Shown in pieces: positions 1 through 12,100 of a stretch of DNA of 64,000 bases. A program made the translations under genes and the position numbers. Location: positions 412,966 through 476,965 of the forward strand of contig CH003204.1 of NCBI GenBank assembly GCA_000149265.1, in the 5' to 3' direction. The DNA comes from Ciona savignyi (lineage: Eukaryota > Chordata > Ascidiacea > Phlebobranchia > Cionidae). Numbering within the stretch: the first letter of the stretch is position 1; each line of letters opens with the position of its first letter. Below the pieces are notes generated by a model that was given only the letters and a program-made list of their open reading frames with translations, made no database searches and was not told the origin of the DNA.

Positions 1-155
1 CGTGATGTTGATCCGAATTTTATGGACAAACAGGTTGATTTTTTTTTTAAATAATACCTAGTTTTTTATTGGGCCAAATTTAGAACCCATGAAGTTCTCG
101 CCCCTAAAATTGTTTTGTTGTATAGAAATATATGTATCGATCTTGTTTTCTCCAC
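1..155. other. Intronic left edge of the window
   Basis: This stretch lies beyond the donor site of the unknown minus-strand gene, so it is probably intron. Positions 67-145 on the minus strand look like a decayed copy of the second tRNA-like repeat: a cgatacatata core and a tail reading catgggttctaaatttgg. No exon is visible. Confidence 0.3.
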
Positions 156-159
156 TTAC

Positions 160-1394
160 CCAATAGAAACAATATTAGAACGGCTGTTGTCGCTATAGCG
201 ATCAAAGTGGGGACCAGAATCAGGCACAGTTTGCACTTGCGACCTAACTTTGAGTAGGCCTCGTTTGAACTTTTTGAATCGTATTTTACGGCACCTGCGA
301 TTTAAAACATGTTTACCAACTGCGTTTAGGCCGCAAAGGCTTATTCTACCTTTGGTTGTTAGAAGAGTTGATGTGTAGGACACTGGGGCGAAATTGAGTG
401 GACTCCTTTCGTCCGCCATCATTCTGTAGTCTTCAAAATCGGGGGTCATCACCCCGACGTCACGACGAGTTGTAGCATAAGCCGGTTGAGCAGGCCGTGG
501 CGGCAAGGGGCGGCGTTTGCGATGTGTTCTTTCAGTCCCGTAACCCCTATCGTGTGAGCTTCGTCCGCCGCCGTTTTGGTTATCATTCAACCTCACTTTA
601 CCCCCGCTGGCCCCATACGTCCCACACCCGCTCACAGCTGCAGTGGGTATCATTTCTCCTGCGCAGACCCCTTGGTGGAAGTCAGATAACCTGTAGATGG
701 TTGTGTATTGTGCCACTCGGTGATCGGGATAAAACAGCTTCGGCTGTCCAGGCTTGAACAGCGACGTTGGCCTCGGTGTCGCAGGTGACGTCACTGATGA
801 CGTAGGGACTGACTGCAGTGGCGACGGGTCTATATGACTACTTTGCGTTGTGGCTGAAATTTCCTCGCTTAGCTCAGGCGAACTAATTTCCACGATTTTT
901 TGCAGCGTTTTTACTTCCGAGTATTCGTTCCTGTGGTCACTGTCATCCCTTGTCTCATCTGGCTCGTCTGTTAGCTCAGTGAAAGGCAGTAACTTACTTT
1001 CGCTGTCGCTTGCCGGTTTCTCTTGATTTGTTGACTCGTTTCGACCAACTCTCGTTCTCCCTTCTTTCCCACTTCTCTCTAATTTAATGAGCGTGTTCGC
1101 CGCCACACCTTCCGATCGAAGACAGTCAGGAATTACATCATAAGTGTAGCTCGTTACGTCATGTCCCTTCCGTCTGTACTGGCGTAATGTGACTGCACGT
1201 TCAAGGGTAGGGAAGCTGGTAGTTTTCCGAATCCACAAACTCTCATCGAAATGCTCATCCTCTTCAGGAGGAGGCGGGGGAGGCGGAGGAAGAGGTTCAG
1301 CTGCCTTTTTCCTGTATCTCTTCCCAGCAGCACCCCGATATTCAAAGCTAGAGGAATCGGTGCTTTCCGAGTGCCTTAGTTGCAGAGCAGGCAT
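160..1394 (-). CDS. Large disordered proline-rich protein, 5' coding exon (partial)
   Basis: One long open exon of about 411 codons runs to a donor, GG|gtaagt, at 160/159, so the gene continues off the left edge. The only in-frame Met after an upstream stop is at 1394; a cag directly before it could instead be a splice acceptor. I do not recognise the family. The protein is low in hydrophobic residues and rich in Ser, Thr, Pro, Glu and Arg. It has a run of eight prolines after an acidic/basic start, a second Pro-rich stretch (RRPLPPRPAQP) that resembles SH3 or WW ligands, and a basic segment near the exon end (RCRKIRFKKFKRG). No signal peptide or membrane helix is seen. A disordered scaffold or cytoskeletal adaptor is possible, but that is inference only. 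Coding status rests on length and the clean donor. Confidence 0.6.
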
Positions 1395-4171
1395 CTGCAC
1401 TTGACTGCGTGTTATGCGATCAGCAAATCGGCATGTCCGTTATCATGTCAAAACCACTTGCCCCTTTGATTTCTATGTGCCAGCGATATGCAAAGTAATT
1501 TAAACCACACACGGCACATACGCTTGAACTGTTATTAAAAATTAAGCAAAGCCTATATATATAAGACCAAAAGTATTTATTGCCAAAACAACAAAATGGC
1601 TTTTTCGGCAGAATATAATCTAAGCTGTATAAAACGATGGATTAAGTAAATGTTGCATATTGTCACGTATATAAAACGTTATTTTATACATAAACGACCA
1701 AATCGATAAATGCGCTACAAAATTATCAAATATGATCTTCGGCCAACAAAAGAAAAAAATTAAAGTCAATAATGAATATTGATAAAAGTATAAAATGAAA
1801 AAATAGACTTAGCTGACATTATTTGGGAAGGGGTTTTTATATTACCTATTATACCACAGGTAGTGCATATTCGGATCAATCAATATAATTTCAGGTTAAG
1901 AATATTAAACCACTTGTAAGCGTCAAGCTCCCTAACATGGTAAGTGCAGTATGATTCACGACCGTCTAAGCCACCACGGCGACCAAGGTTTCCATTAAAT
2001 TTTAAGCAAACTTAATTTCTGGATCGATAGTTTAGCTTTGGAACAAGTCACGAGAATAAATTCAAGCGAAAAGTCAAGTTGCCAAAAAACACACTTTCAA
2101 GAAGCCGATTTCTACTTCGGAATTTAAATTTTCAATGAAAAATAATGGCGACTCAAAATTTTGCGAAAATCAAATCAATCTTGAATTAAAATATAATTGA
2201 GAATTATGAAGTTTTTAGTATTATCTGTCTGAACTAGACAGCGAAAATAAACAGATCTATCTGTTACATAAAGTTAATCTTTACAATCGAACTAAATGAA
2301 CTGGTCAGAACGCGGTCAATGAATTTCACGCTTAAGAAAACATACAGGTTGATTGTGATTGATCCATTTCTACTGATGTTGCTTAAATTGTATCCGTTTC
2401 TTTAAAAATCTATATCTTATGTTCACTTTTTAATATCTAGAGCAAGATCCGAAAAACGATAAAAGATATATGATATATATGCGGAGACAGGTTAAGTCAT
2501 TTTAATACGTCCTGAAATACCTTGCTGGAAAAAGATCTGCATTTTACATGACATTCTTTCGGGTAATTCTATATGTTAATTATTTTAGTTGCATAAATAT
2601 AAAACTTTCTTGAAAGTATGCTACCTTTTTTATTATTTCCTATTTTATCACATCTGGCTTAACCTAACATTAATAGGTCCCTCTTCTGTCAAAATTTCTA
2701 CCGGGTTTGTTGTGGGTAATAACATATAACCGCTGTCGTATATAAACCAACTTATAACTTCTGCTGCATTTAGTGATTAACTCTCCCTGGGAAGCGCACT
2801 TCAGTGGGATGCGGCGTTCAATCTGACAAAAGAAAAGCGACTCCATTAGCTTTATGCTTCTTTACAACGTCTCCCGAGACTTCTATTAATTACGTCGCTT
2901 AGTTACACTTGCAAAGTCACGGGTTTTTGTTTGTCGCCGAAGACACAGAATTCCGGGACAAGCGTGGTGCGATCGATCGTATAATCGAGGGGGCTTACCA
3001 ACAGCAGTGTCTTCTACTCTAATGGAGTGAAATTTGCGCGACAGAAAACCGATCATTCCCTGGTTTCGCTTTAAATCGTTGTCATAGAAAACAAACAGCA
3101 ATTGAAAATAACAAGCTTTAGGTTGACAAGATTAAAAACCTTCAAATCGAGCATGAAATTTAAATCATATTTCTCTCGACAAGGCAGAAACAAAACACCA
3201 TAAAATATTGGAAATTGAATTTAAATGTTTAAATTGTATATTAAGTTAAGCAACCATAGTAACAAAATTTAACAGCAGTTATGTAGACAAATTTGAAATA
3301 TTCAGTCTTTAAAATGTTACAACAAAGGCCACAAGACGATGGGCCCAAAATAGCCTAACTGCAATTACGTAAAACATATCAAAGTTACGTGAAATACATT
3401 CTATTCCAAATAGATTAATGGTAAGTTACTGCATTTTCGATAAAGTGCAATCCCACACATCGAATAAGCTATATTTAAGGACTAGGCTATTATTATTTAG
3501 TTGGCCTATTAGGCTACCAGTATGTCAAAATGTGGTAGACAATGTAAATAAAATTGTAAATAAATAGTCTAAATAACCAATAATTCGATTAGCCAGTACC
3601 TAAAATTATTTTATTTTGTTACCTGTTCTGCCATTCAAACCACCAATATTTCTATCAACGGATAAAAAGAGAATATCATATTATAAGAATATAATTATAT
3701 TATCAATTTATTAAATTTAAGCATTTGTTGCTTTTCTTAGTGTCATTTGGATATTTATTCTTACTCGCATAAAATCAATTCACACAACCCCATTGAAATA
3801 TATAAATTGAAACAGCGCTACTCTTTGACTGGCGGTCACGTGACCCACACGTTCTTTTTGACCCATCGTTGTTGGTAAGTGTACAATATATGTTATTTAA
3901 CGTACAATTTGCCACATTTGTAATTTATTTATATAAATTACATTTATAACATTTCCACATAGTGTTACCTGTAATTAATCGAACACGCGTTTTTTGAAAA
4001 TTCATTTGATACATGTTTTTACGCTCTATTTTAAGTTCCAGTTAAACGTTTTTATCTTCACGCTATTCTACCCTCACTTTTCCATTTGACAACAATAATT
4101 TAAAACAGTGGAACGTTGATATTTAAATTTATTTTTTGTTTTGTCGTTGTTTTATACCTTTTTCCAAAGTG
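1395..4171. other. Intergenic region between divergent genes
   Basis: AT-rich DNA between the minus-strand proline-rich gene and plus-strand RPAP2, holding both upstream regions. On the minus strand near 3000 there is a strong donor, TTG|gtaagc, after about 70 open codons (2886-3101). This could be an untranslated first exon of the minus-strand gene, but nothing else supports it. Just before the RPAP2 ATG a pyrimidine tract ends in ccaaag (4160-4169), an acceptor-like site that could be a cis or spliced-leader acceptor. Nothing else is recognised. Confidence 0.35.
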
Positions 4172-5506
4172 ATGACCGACAATATTAACCACAACAAACA
4201 GGAACGTGACAAAGTATTGATAGACTCTAGAAAGAAGCTTTTGGCTGAAAAGAGAGCACATGCTATTGTGGAAAAATTGCTTGAAAACGACATTTCTGAA
4301 GATTTTTTCTTGAAATCAGTTTATTATCTCAGTGTAGAAAAATATGCAGATGTGGTAGAGGAAAGATCGATCTCTAAACAGTGTGGTTACGCTGTTTGTC
4401 GGAATAAACTCGAAAACATCCCGAGACAGCAGTTCAAGATCTCTAGAAATGTGGTTTATGACATCACAGAGAGGAAGAAATTTTGCAGCAACATTTGCTA
4501 TAAACGTTCCAAGTTTATTGAGGAGCAAATTCCAACTTATCCACTTTGGTTACGTGAAACCGACGGAAAAACCAGGATTTCGCCTTTGCAAAGTGACACT
4601 GGACTACAAGGAGAGAAGGTTGATTTATTGAACTTTGTAACTCCAGATGAATCAAACGATGAACCGGAAATGGATGAACAGGATTATACAGATATGAACT
4701 CTGCATCTAGTGTTGGGCATTATGAAGAAAAATTCATAAAACACGCAAATCCAAAGCGTCAAGCGCGATCCTGCCAAACAAACCAAGTGGATTTAGATGA
4801 AGTAGTTGGCGTGTTTGGGGAATGGGTCACGGTAAAATCGCTTATGAACCTCAACTTACTTCCAAAGGATGGAGATGATGAAGACACAGTTGGTGATGAT
4901 GAAAGAAGAAGAGCTGCCAAAATGAAGTTGCTTGAAGAAAGAATGAACAAGATCGTGGTTGGCAAAGCTGACAACAAGGAAAAGGCAGAGCCAAGTTTTG
5001 AGGAAATTAATCAATATACTTATAAAGTTGAGAATTATTTTCAAGGGCAGTACACACCGTTTGAAGAAGCTGCTGTAAAGGAGAAGCCAGCTAAGAAAGA
5101 AGAAAAAGAAACATCAGATTTTACACAGCCTACTGTCCCAAATGTTGATTCAAAGAATCAGATTGTTATAAGGAGACAAATTCTGCTGAAAAAAATATCC
5201 AACGCCCTCAACAATATTGCGCCGGTGTTACATAACCCTTCTATTGTTCAAGATATTCGTGGACTAATTGGAACGTTCAACTTAACAAGCTCAAACCTTG
5301 TGTTAAAATCAAACCAACTTTCAGTCATAGTAGTAATGGTACTCGACCTCTTGCAAAGAGCTGAACATTCTAACTTTACCTTTCCTGAATCAGTTGGGGA
5401 ATTTCTAAAAACTGTGAATATCGAAATTACAGACATCCAATCCGCGGTTGCTCATGTTATCGAAAAACTAATTTCCAAACCATTGTGTTCTTCCCCTGTT
5501 TCATAA
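4172..5506 (+). CDS. RPAP2: RNA polymerase II-associated protein 2 (RPAP2/Rtr1 family)
   Basis: RPAP2 and yeast Rtr1 bind RNA polymerase II, remove phosphate from its C-terminal repeat (Ser5) and help nuclear import of the enzyme. Here a single exon gives 444 residues. The Rtr1 zinc module is clear at about residues 70-125: CGYAVC, then a YDITERKKFCSNIC segment (the second Cys pair), then a conserved PLWLRE. An acidic, low-complexity middle follows, and a C-terminal helical domain begins around SKNQIVIRRQILLKKIS, which vertebrate RPAP2 also has. It is shorter than the roughly 610-residue human protein because the linker is shorter. An in-frame ATG at 4136 exists, but an acceptor-like tract lies between it and the ATG at 4172, so I prefer the latter. 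RPL21 starts 326 bp downstream on the same strand. Confidence 0.92.
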   Translation: MTDNINHNKQERDKVLIDSRKKLLAEKRAHAIVEKLLENDISEDFFLKSVYYLSVEKYADVVEERSISKQCGYAVCRNKLENIPRQQFKISRNVVYDITERKKFCSNICYKRSKFIEEQIPTYPLWLRETDGKTRISPLQSDTGLQGEKVDLLNFVTPDESNDEPEMDEQDYTDMNSASSVGHYEEKFIKHANPKRQARSCQTNQVDLDEVVGVFGEWVTVKSLMNLNLLPKDGDDEDTVGDDERRRAAKMKLLEERMNKIVVGKADNKEKAEPSFEEINQYTYKVENYFQGQYTPFEEAAVKEKPAKKEEKETSDFTQPTVPNVDSKNQIVIRRQILLKKISNALNNIAPVLHNPSIVQDIRGLIGTFNLTSSNLVLKSNQLSVIVVMVLDLLQRAEHSNFTFPESVGEFLKTVNIEITDIQSAVAHVIEKLISKPLCSSPVS

Positions 5507-5556
5507 TTTATTTGTCGCAATTATTTTGTTAATACATTTAGGGGAAGGCTAAATGT

Positions 5557-5732
5557 AGGGAAAGTGGGAAGGAGGGAAACTGTTCACCAAAACTATGGAA
5601 ATTAATTTATCTCTTCCCTAAAGACTAATCTCAACCCAAGAACTAACCCTAACTCTAACCCCATGTTTAAAATTAATTCGAATGCCCTAATATTCAATTT
5701 AGTGTGCAGTTTCCCTCCTTCCCGCTTTCCCT
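5557..5732. mobile_element. Short MITE with about 26-bp terminal inverted repeats
   Basis: The left end, agggaaagtgggaaggaggg, and the inverted right end differ at only one or two positions, giving a 176-bp element with near-perfect inverted ends. The interior contains 'ctaaccctaactctaacccc', which recurs in altered form at 18594-18640 and 28720-28745, so related copies exist. It fills most of the space between RPAP2 and RPL21. No target-site duplication could be fixed. Confidence 0.6.
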
Positions 5733-5832
5733 CCTTTTAGTTTTTTCCTATATTTATTATAAACTTTTTATATGGTATTAAAAATGGTAATTATAATGCG
5801 TGTATATATATGTTCCAGAAAAAATCTGAAAA

Positions 5833-7613
5833 ATGACGAACACAAAGGGTTATCGCCGCGGTACGCGGTACATGTTCTCCAAGAAGTTCCGCACACGTGG
5901 GATGATTGGATTAACAAAGTACCTCACGGTTTACAAGAAAGGGGACATCGTCGACATTAAGGGAGACGGTGCTGTACAAAAGGTGAATTAGTTTGGTTCA
6001 GTCCTTGAACTACCATAAAGCATTGAGAAAAACGTATCATAGCCAATTAAAAGAATTGAAAAATATGACAAATTAACATTTATTTAGAGATGGAGGAATT
6101 ATAATTTTACTTTCCATTAATTTAGGAAAATCCATCTAGATATTTTTTCAACATGTTTACACCCTTTTTGTGTTTAGTTTTTGCTATTGTTATGACGGCA
6201 CAATTTCGGTATTTACGTTTTAGTAAGAGATATTTATGTTTTATCCTTCGAATAGAATAATGCAAGGGTTGCTATCATACGAACTGTCGGGTTAATGCAA
6301 AGCTATTGCAGTGTGTTGTGTATGATTAAGTCATTCTTAACCTTTAGTTTAACCTTATTAATCCACTAGGTTAACACAATACCTGTTAATCCCCTTTACC
6401 AATGACACAGCCGACTAGCTTGCCATGAGTTTCGTACCTGCAATCATTCAACTGAAAGGTGATATACTAAGCCACCAATCTATTTGTATTTGTGTAGGGC
6501 ATGCCGCACAAAGTGTATCATGGCAAGACCGGCCGAGTTTTCAACGTCACAAAACACGCCGTTGGAGTCATAGTCAACAAACAAGTCAAGTAAGAGATTT
6601 TAAAGTTTTCTGCCTTTCCCATTTTGTAACATTCTACCTTCCCATTTTGTATCATGCTCCCAATTTGCAGAGGTAAAATCCTGGCGAAAAGAATTAACGT
6701 GCGAATTGAGCATGTCAAGCATTCCAAGTCTCGAATCTCTTTCTTGGAGCGTGTCCATGAGAATGAGAGGAAACGTGCGATCGCCAAGGAGACTGGTGTT
6801 CATTGCAACCTTAAACGCCAGGTGATTTGCAACGAAAGGAACCTTAAAGTTTTATTGAGCGTGTTGCATTTAGTTTTATGTTGATACAATTTGAGTTAAA
6901 AATATTAAGAACTTCACTGATGCAGCAAAAAGTTATCTATGAAAAGGGCATATTTAGGATAGGATATTTATGTTTATCCCCATGATTAGAAAAACCAAGG
7001 GGTTAACCCATGTGTAATCGTCAGATTACCTCACGCCCGCTGTCAGAGGTCACCGGAGCTGTTGCAGTGTGTTGTGTATGATTTAGACTTTTATTCAATT
7101 GGTAGAACCCATTATTCCACTGGGTTCAGGCAATGTCAGTTAAGTGGCTTGCAGAAAGAGACAACCGACAACCTAGTGACCAGTTTCGCACTTTCAACCT
7201 TCGGCTGAAACCAACCTTCGGCTGAAACCAACCTTCGGCTGAAAGTGATGCACTAAACCACCAAGAAGCTATACTTGCTAGTCGGTTGTGTTCTTAGGCA
7301 CTTGCAAACATCGTCTGACCGCCTTTTTGTACTAAAATTAAAGAAGGAACGTTAACAATCGTATCTTAATCAATGCAGAGTGACGCATGCTGACTTTTTA
7401 AAAAACAAATAGGTTATTCAGTTAATCGTTTTTCTACAGTTGATTTTCTGTGAGTTAAAAGTTAAGCTCCCCTGAAATCGAACTCCATGCTTAGTCACTA
7501 ACAAATAATTTTCTCCTTCACAGCCGAAACAACCTCGTCTTGGTCACTTTGTAAGATCACATGGTGTGGAGCCAGAATTGGTGGAACCAGTGCCATGGAA
7601 GTTTATCGCATAA
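5833..7613 (+). CDS. RPL21: 60S ribosomal protein L21 (eL21)
   Basis: Component of the large ribosomal subunit. Exons: 5833-5982, 6498-6589, 6671-6821, 7524-7613; all introns are GT-AG and the phases join, giving 160 residues, the same length as human RPL21. The start [20 protein letters not shown], the middle [18 protein letters not shown] and the end [11 protein letters not shown] match the family closely. A cag acceptor at 5816-5818 lies 14 bp before the ATG, so the 5' UTR is either spliced or receives a spliced leader. Introns 1 and 3 carry minus-oriented SINE copies; vertebrate RPL21 introns host snoRNAs, but I could not identify box C/D or H/ACA elements here. The MITE at 5557-5732 separates it from RPAP2. 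Confidence 0.97.
6258..6484 (-). repeat. tRNA-derived SINE, decayed, in RPL21 intron 1
   Basis: It reads 'gctattgcagtgtgttgtgtatgatt' followed by 'cacagccgactagcttgc' and a Pol III-type head, the reverse complement of the standard SINE. The middle is degraded. Confidence 0.75.
6957..7252 (-). repeat. tRNA-derived SINE in RPL21 intron 3, with a 17-bp triplication
   Basis: Near full-length minus copy starting 'aggataggatatttatgttt'. In its tRNA-like head the unit aaccttcggctgaaacc occurs three times in tandem (about 7196-7246), an expansion not seen in the other copies. Confidence 0.85.
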
Positions 7614-7690
7614 ATTGGTCATTTCAATACACCAGTTTTGCATTCGGCTATTTTTGCTTTATTTATACAAAAATCACACTTTAGGCATAT

Positions 7691-7900
7691 CGAAACCGGT
7701 TGCTAGCTAGTTGGCTGTGTCCTTTGGGAAGGCACTTAAAGGATATTGACTGAATTCAGCTGATAAATGGGTTCTACCACATTGAAGGAACGTGTGAATC
7801 CTACACCACGCACTGCAATAGCTCTGGTGATCAAACGATTGTCCGTGTTTTAACCTTCTTGGTTTTCCCATTCACGGGAATAAACCTGAATATCCTATCC
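7691..7900 (+). repeat. tRNA-derived SINE, plus copy
   Basis: Contains the core 'ggctgtgtcctttgggaagg', the 'gaaggaacgtgtgaatc' segment and the tatcctatcc tail. It lies just after RPL21. Confidence 0.85.
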
Positions 7901-7934
7901 TTAATGTTTTATCTATGAATGAGCAAAACTCAAT

Positions 7935-8120
7935 CAGCGTTATTATTCGCGTAACCGTCGGGTCACCAGAGCTGCCGCAGTGTGTTGTGTACGGTTGTTT
8001 CGTTCCTTTAATTTGGTAGAACCCATTGTTTTACTGGGTTTAGGCAATGTCCGTGAAGTGCCTTGCCCAATTACACAATCTCGAAGCTGCAGTCGTTCGT
8101 CTCGCAACAAAGGCTACTCG
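7935..8120 (-). repeat. tRNA-derived SINE, minus, partial
   Basis: It shows 'gccgcagtgtgttgtgtacg', then 'tttaggcaatgtccgtgaag' and 'tgccttgcccaa'. The tRNA-like head is weak. Confidence 0.75.
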
Positions 8121-8164
8121 GTCGGGCAAAGTTTTAACACTTAGTGGTGAAAATTAAACTGGGT

Positions 8165-8400
8165 GTTTGTACATATGTGCGGTGCAATCGTCAAATCACA
8201 TCGCCCGCACTGTCAGGTCACCGGATATATTGCAGTGTGTTGTGTGTAGTTCATCACACTTTCTTCGATTTAGTAGAACCCAATAATATGTTGGGTTCAG
8301 GCAATGTCCTCGAAGTGCCTGTGCCCCAAGGACACAACCGACCAGTTTTGTACCTGCAACCATTCGGCTAAAAGGCGACGCACTAATCCACTAGCAAGGT
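8165..8400 (-). repeat. tRNA-derived SINE, minus copy
   Basis: It carries 'attgcagtgtgttgtgtgta', 'gggttcaggcaatgtcctcg' and 'caaggacacaaccgacca'. A degraded plus-oriented fragment follows at about 8400-8525. Confidence 0.8.
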
Positions 8401-8889
8401 ACTTTCTAATCGGTTGTGTTTTTAGACACTTTGCAATTTAACATCGCCTGAACCGACTACTTTTAGCCTTAAATTGAAGGAACGTAACAATCATACACAA
8501 CACACTAAATTAGCTTCGGCAACCATACAGGAAACGCAACATAATCTGACAATTGTCCGAGAGATAGCTCCCCGCGCTTTTCCAGATTGCGAACTCTTAA
8601 CAGTCCTCTGCTTCTGCTAACTCTCTTGAGAATAATCGTATGTTCTGAATGGAGCCGTAAAGAGGAGCCTGTTTTATATACAGATGATAAAAAATATAAC
8701 TTAGGCAGAAATGTCAGTTAACCAGTTTGTAATTTGAAACTGAACAGAATACAAAACAGAACTTAAAAAGGAGTATAAGAATCTTCCTTACAGAAAATTC
8801 AACGGAATATGTATTGAGCGAATTTGCGAGAATATAGAACCAAAACATCCGGAAAAAGGAAAAGTCTTATATAAGTAGTTGGTAAATCC

Positions 8890-9115
8890 AACGATGACGT
8901 GTCAAACAACGATGACGTGCCAAACAACGATGACACGTCAAACAACGGATGACACGTCAAACAACGGATGACGTGTCAAACAACAGATGACGTGTTAAAC
9001 AACAGATGACGTGTTAAACAACAGATGACGTGTCAAACAACGGATGACGTGTCAAACAACGTATGACGTGCCAAACAACGATGACGTATTAAACAACGAT
9101 GACGTATCAAACAGC
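8890..9115. repeat. 17-18 bp minisatellite, about 12 units
   Basis: Tandem units of roughly gatgacgtgtcaaacaac run from about 8890 to 9115 with scattered changes (gtgcc, acacg, gtatt). The last units cover the SLC10 stop codon (9107-9109) and its last codons. Each unit carries TGACGTG or a close variant, a bZIP-type (ATF/XBP1-like) core. Confidence 0.9.
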
Positions 9116-12100
9116 AACAACTGAATCGCGGCGGTTGCGGTTATTGTCCACCTCATCCTTGTTTGGATCAGTATCCAGGTGTTCTAGGTGTTCCATTTCC
9201 ATCGGAGGAGATTCCGGAGGTTCAGGGGAGTTAAGACGCGAGTAGATCTTTAAAATGGATGCATCAGTTATTGGATGTGGAAGATATATACAGTGAGATG
9301 CTAGCAGTCCAATGTAAGCATAAACCTACCTGAAAGGCAAGACAAAATAAAAGAGCCACCGCAACTTGGTACAGAAAGTAGACCAATGGGTATGCGTACA
9401 TTTCCAGTATCATACAAGTGCATCTAAAACACACACAATTAGTGGTTACCCGATAAAATGTGTAATTCGGAGACCTCATGCTCACCCATAATTCAACTGC
9501 ACGATTGTAGTACATAGCTGTGTGTTTTGTGTCCCCGTTTCAATGGCAATAGTACGCCACTGTTTGTGCGTTAGGTTATCATTCCGGCCGAAGCAAGAAA
9601 GGGCAGCTGATATTCCGTATCCAAACACATATCCTGTTAATTAAACAAGAATCCTGGTTGTACGGGGTTAGGATATAACACTTAACAACAAAATAAAATC
9701 CCCTATGCCGAATACTTGTTATACGGTGTCTATGTATTATCCTATAGATGCAGCAGTGTTAAACTTCTCATTTATTATAATGCATTGGCAAGCGTGCTGT
9801 AATTATTAAATTTAGCATTGCGAGTATTAAAAGCGTAAATATTTTAATCAGGCACTAAACAGGATATCCATATTTATTCTTGTCAATGCGAAAACACAAA
9901 GGGCGTTATTATACGGGCAATCGTCATATTACCTAACGAAAACGTCAGTTAGCGTTCTTACAGAAATAATCTACAGATTGTTATCAACAAAGAAGAATAA
10001 ACTTACCCAGAAAAGGCAAAATAAGGCCAATCTCCCAGAATATCGCTGGAATATTATAAGCAGCTGGGTAGAGGATTATACCAACTGTAGCTGCAGCTAT
10101 AATGACAAATAACCCCAAAACCGCTCCAATCTGGAAGGAAGGGGCCAAAAGAAAGCAAGTCATGTTTGGAATAAACTTTGACAAAAAAGACCAACCTTGG
10201 CCATGGTTTCCGCTAATGCTGGTCGGAAATAGTTCAAAATAATTCCGATGCCGACCGGTATAATGAAGAGCGCAAGAACCAGAACTGAAATTAAATATTG
10301 TAAAGACGCAAAGTTATGGTTGGGTATTTCATTCGTGCGCCCGTGTGTGGGACTTTTGACAGTCGATATAATACGGGTAATCGTTCGATTACCCTACTTA
10401 CACCTTAGGGTTGCTAGAGCTATTGCAACGTGTTGTGTATTTGAGATAATTTTAGATTTGGATCAACCTATTTGAACTTATTGGGCCTTGACAACGACCA
10501 TTAGGTCAAGAACCTAACCGCGTAGGAAAAAGGTCGAGTCGTATATCAATTTGGTCCTGACCTCCAAAGGGCCCCCTGTCCGACGTGAAAATATGGATAA
10601 TTTGAGATGGATGATCAAAAAAGTGTTCGCCCCACGTCGAAACTGGCAGGTTATGGTTAGATACAGTCTGCGGTCCGGTCAAATCCCTTTACGGCCAGGA
10701 CCCGACCCGCGTGCCGTATGTTGCCCGTGCCTGCTGTAAATACATGCACACTGGGTTACCGATGCTGAGGTAGGGGACTGTAATTGTACCACCGACGAAG
10801 GAACGTCCATACACGAACAGGCACAGTGGCATCATTGCGAATGCGAAGACCGTCGACATGGCTGTCATCGTGATGCTGTGACCAAATACAAGTTTTTTTT
10901 TAAAGCGGTAAAAATAAAAGGGAAGAAAACTGCACAATAAAATAAAGATTAGAGCGTTAGGGTTGGTTTTCTGTCTCGTGTTAGAGTTAGGATCAGTTCT
11001 TTGGTTAAGGTTAGTGAGTGTGTTAAAACTAGTTTCCTTGGTTTTAGTTAGTTGTGTCCGGTCGGTTATTTTGGCGGTTAAGTGCGTCGCCCTTCAATCG
11101 AAAGGTTGCAGGTGCGAAACTGGTAGCTATCGGTTGCGTCCTTGGGCAAGGCACTTTACGGATATTGCTTGAACCTAGCGGATTATTGGGTTTCACCAAA
11201 TAGAAGGAACGTGTCTATCACATACACCATACTATACAATAGCTCCAGTAACCCAACGGTGGGTGCGATGTGATCTGACGATTGCCCGTGTGTTAACCCC
11301 CTTGGTTTTCTCATTCACGGGGATAAACATGAATATCCTGTCCTATCCTATCCTTTTTAGTTTATCTCCCTTCATTTGTCTATTTCCTTCTTTTAAGTGT
11401 TAATGTAAAGTTAAATACACACACACACGAACCTGATTACCGAAGGTGTTTATTTTAATGAGGCAAGACTACAACACGGAAATATGGAACTACGGAAATT
11501 TGTATTAATCCTAACCCACTTACTATTCCTATAAAACTACGGCAGAATGCAGACATTGTTAATAATCACTAAGTACCTAACCGTAAATGTGGTTTACAAA
11601 AGATTTTACACTAGCTTTTAATATACTTAAATCCGTTTTATGCATTCGGGTTATACGAAACACTCGCCTGTCCGTCAACGGACAAGCGTGTGTGTTGATT
11701 ACCCCTAACTTAATATGCCAATTTCCTCTATGCTGGTTAGTAATTAGTGAACACTACTTACCTTAAATCCAAATCGCCACCGGACCAATAAGTGATCAGA
11801 TTAGACGTATTTCCACCCGGCAGACAGCCCATCACAAGAACGACTAAAGCTTTGCCTCTTGTTAACTTGAATATTCTCGCAAGACCAAATGCACAGAGCG
11901 GCATGATCCCAAACTGGCAAAGAAATCCTAAACAAAATATGTCGATTGACTAGAGTCTAAACAACTAAAGATATAGGATGGTATATTCAAATTTATTAAT
12001 AGGAAAAAGGGCGTTATAAAACAAAAGTCGGATTACCTCGCGGTTTTGTAAGGGAGCATTCTCAGGCAGATAATTAATAGTCAGATTATCTCGTGCACAC

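Noticed and set aside
6590-7523. snoRNA in RPL21 introns
   Set aside because: Vertebrate RPL21 hosts snoRNAs, but I found no convincing C/D or H/ACA box pairs; intron 3 is mostly SINE.
8890-9115. CRISPR-like array
   Set aside because: Units are contiguous without spacers and the genome is eukaryotic; it is a minisatellite.
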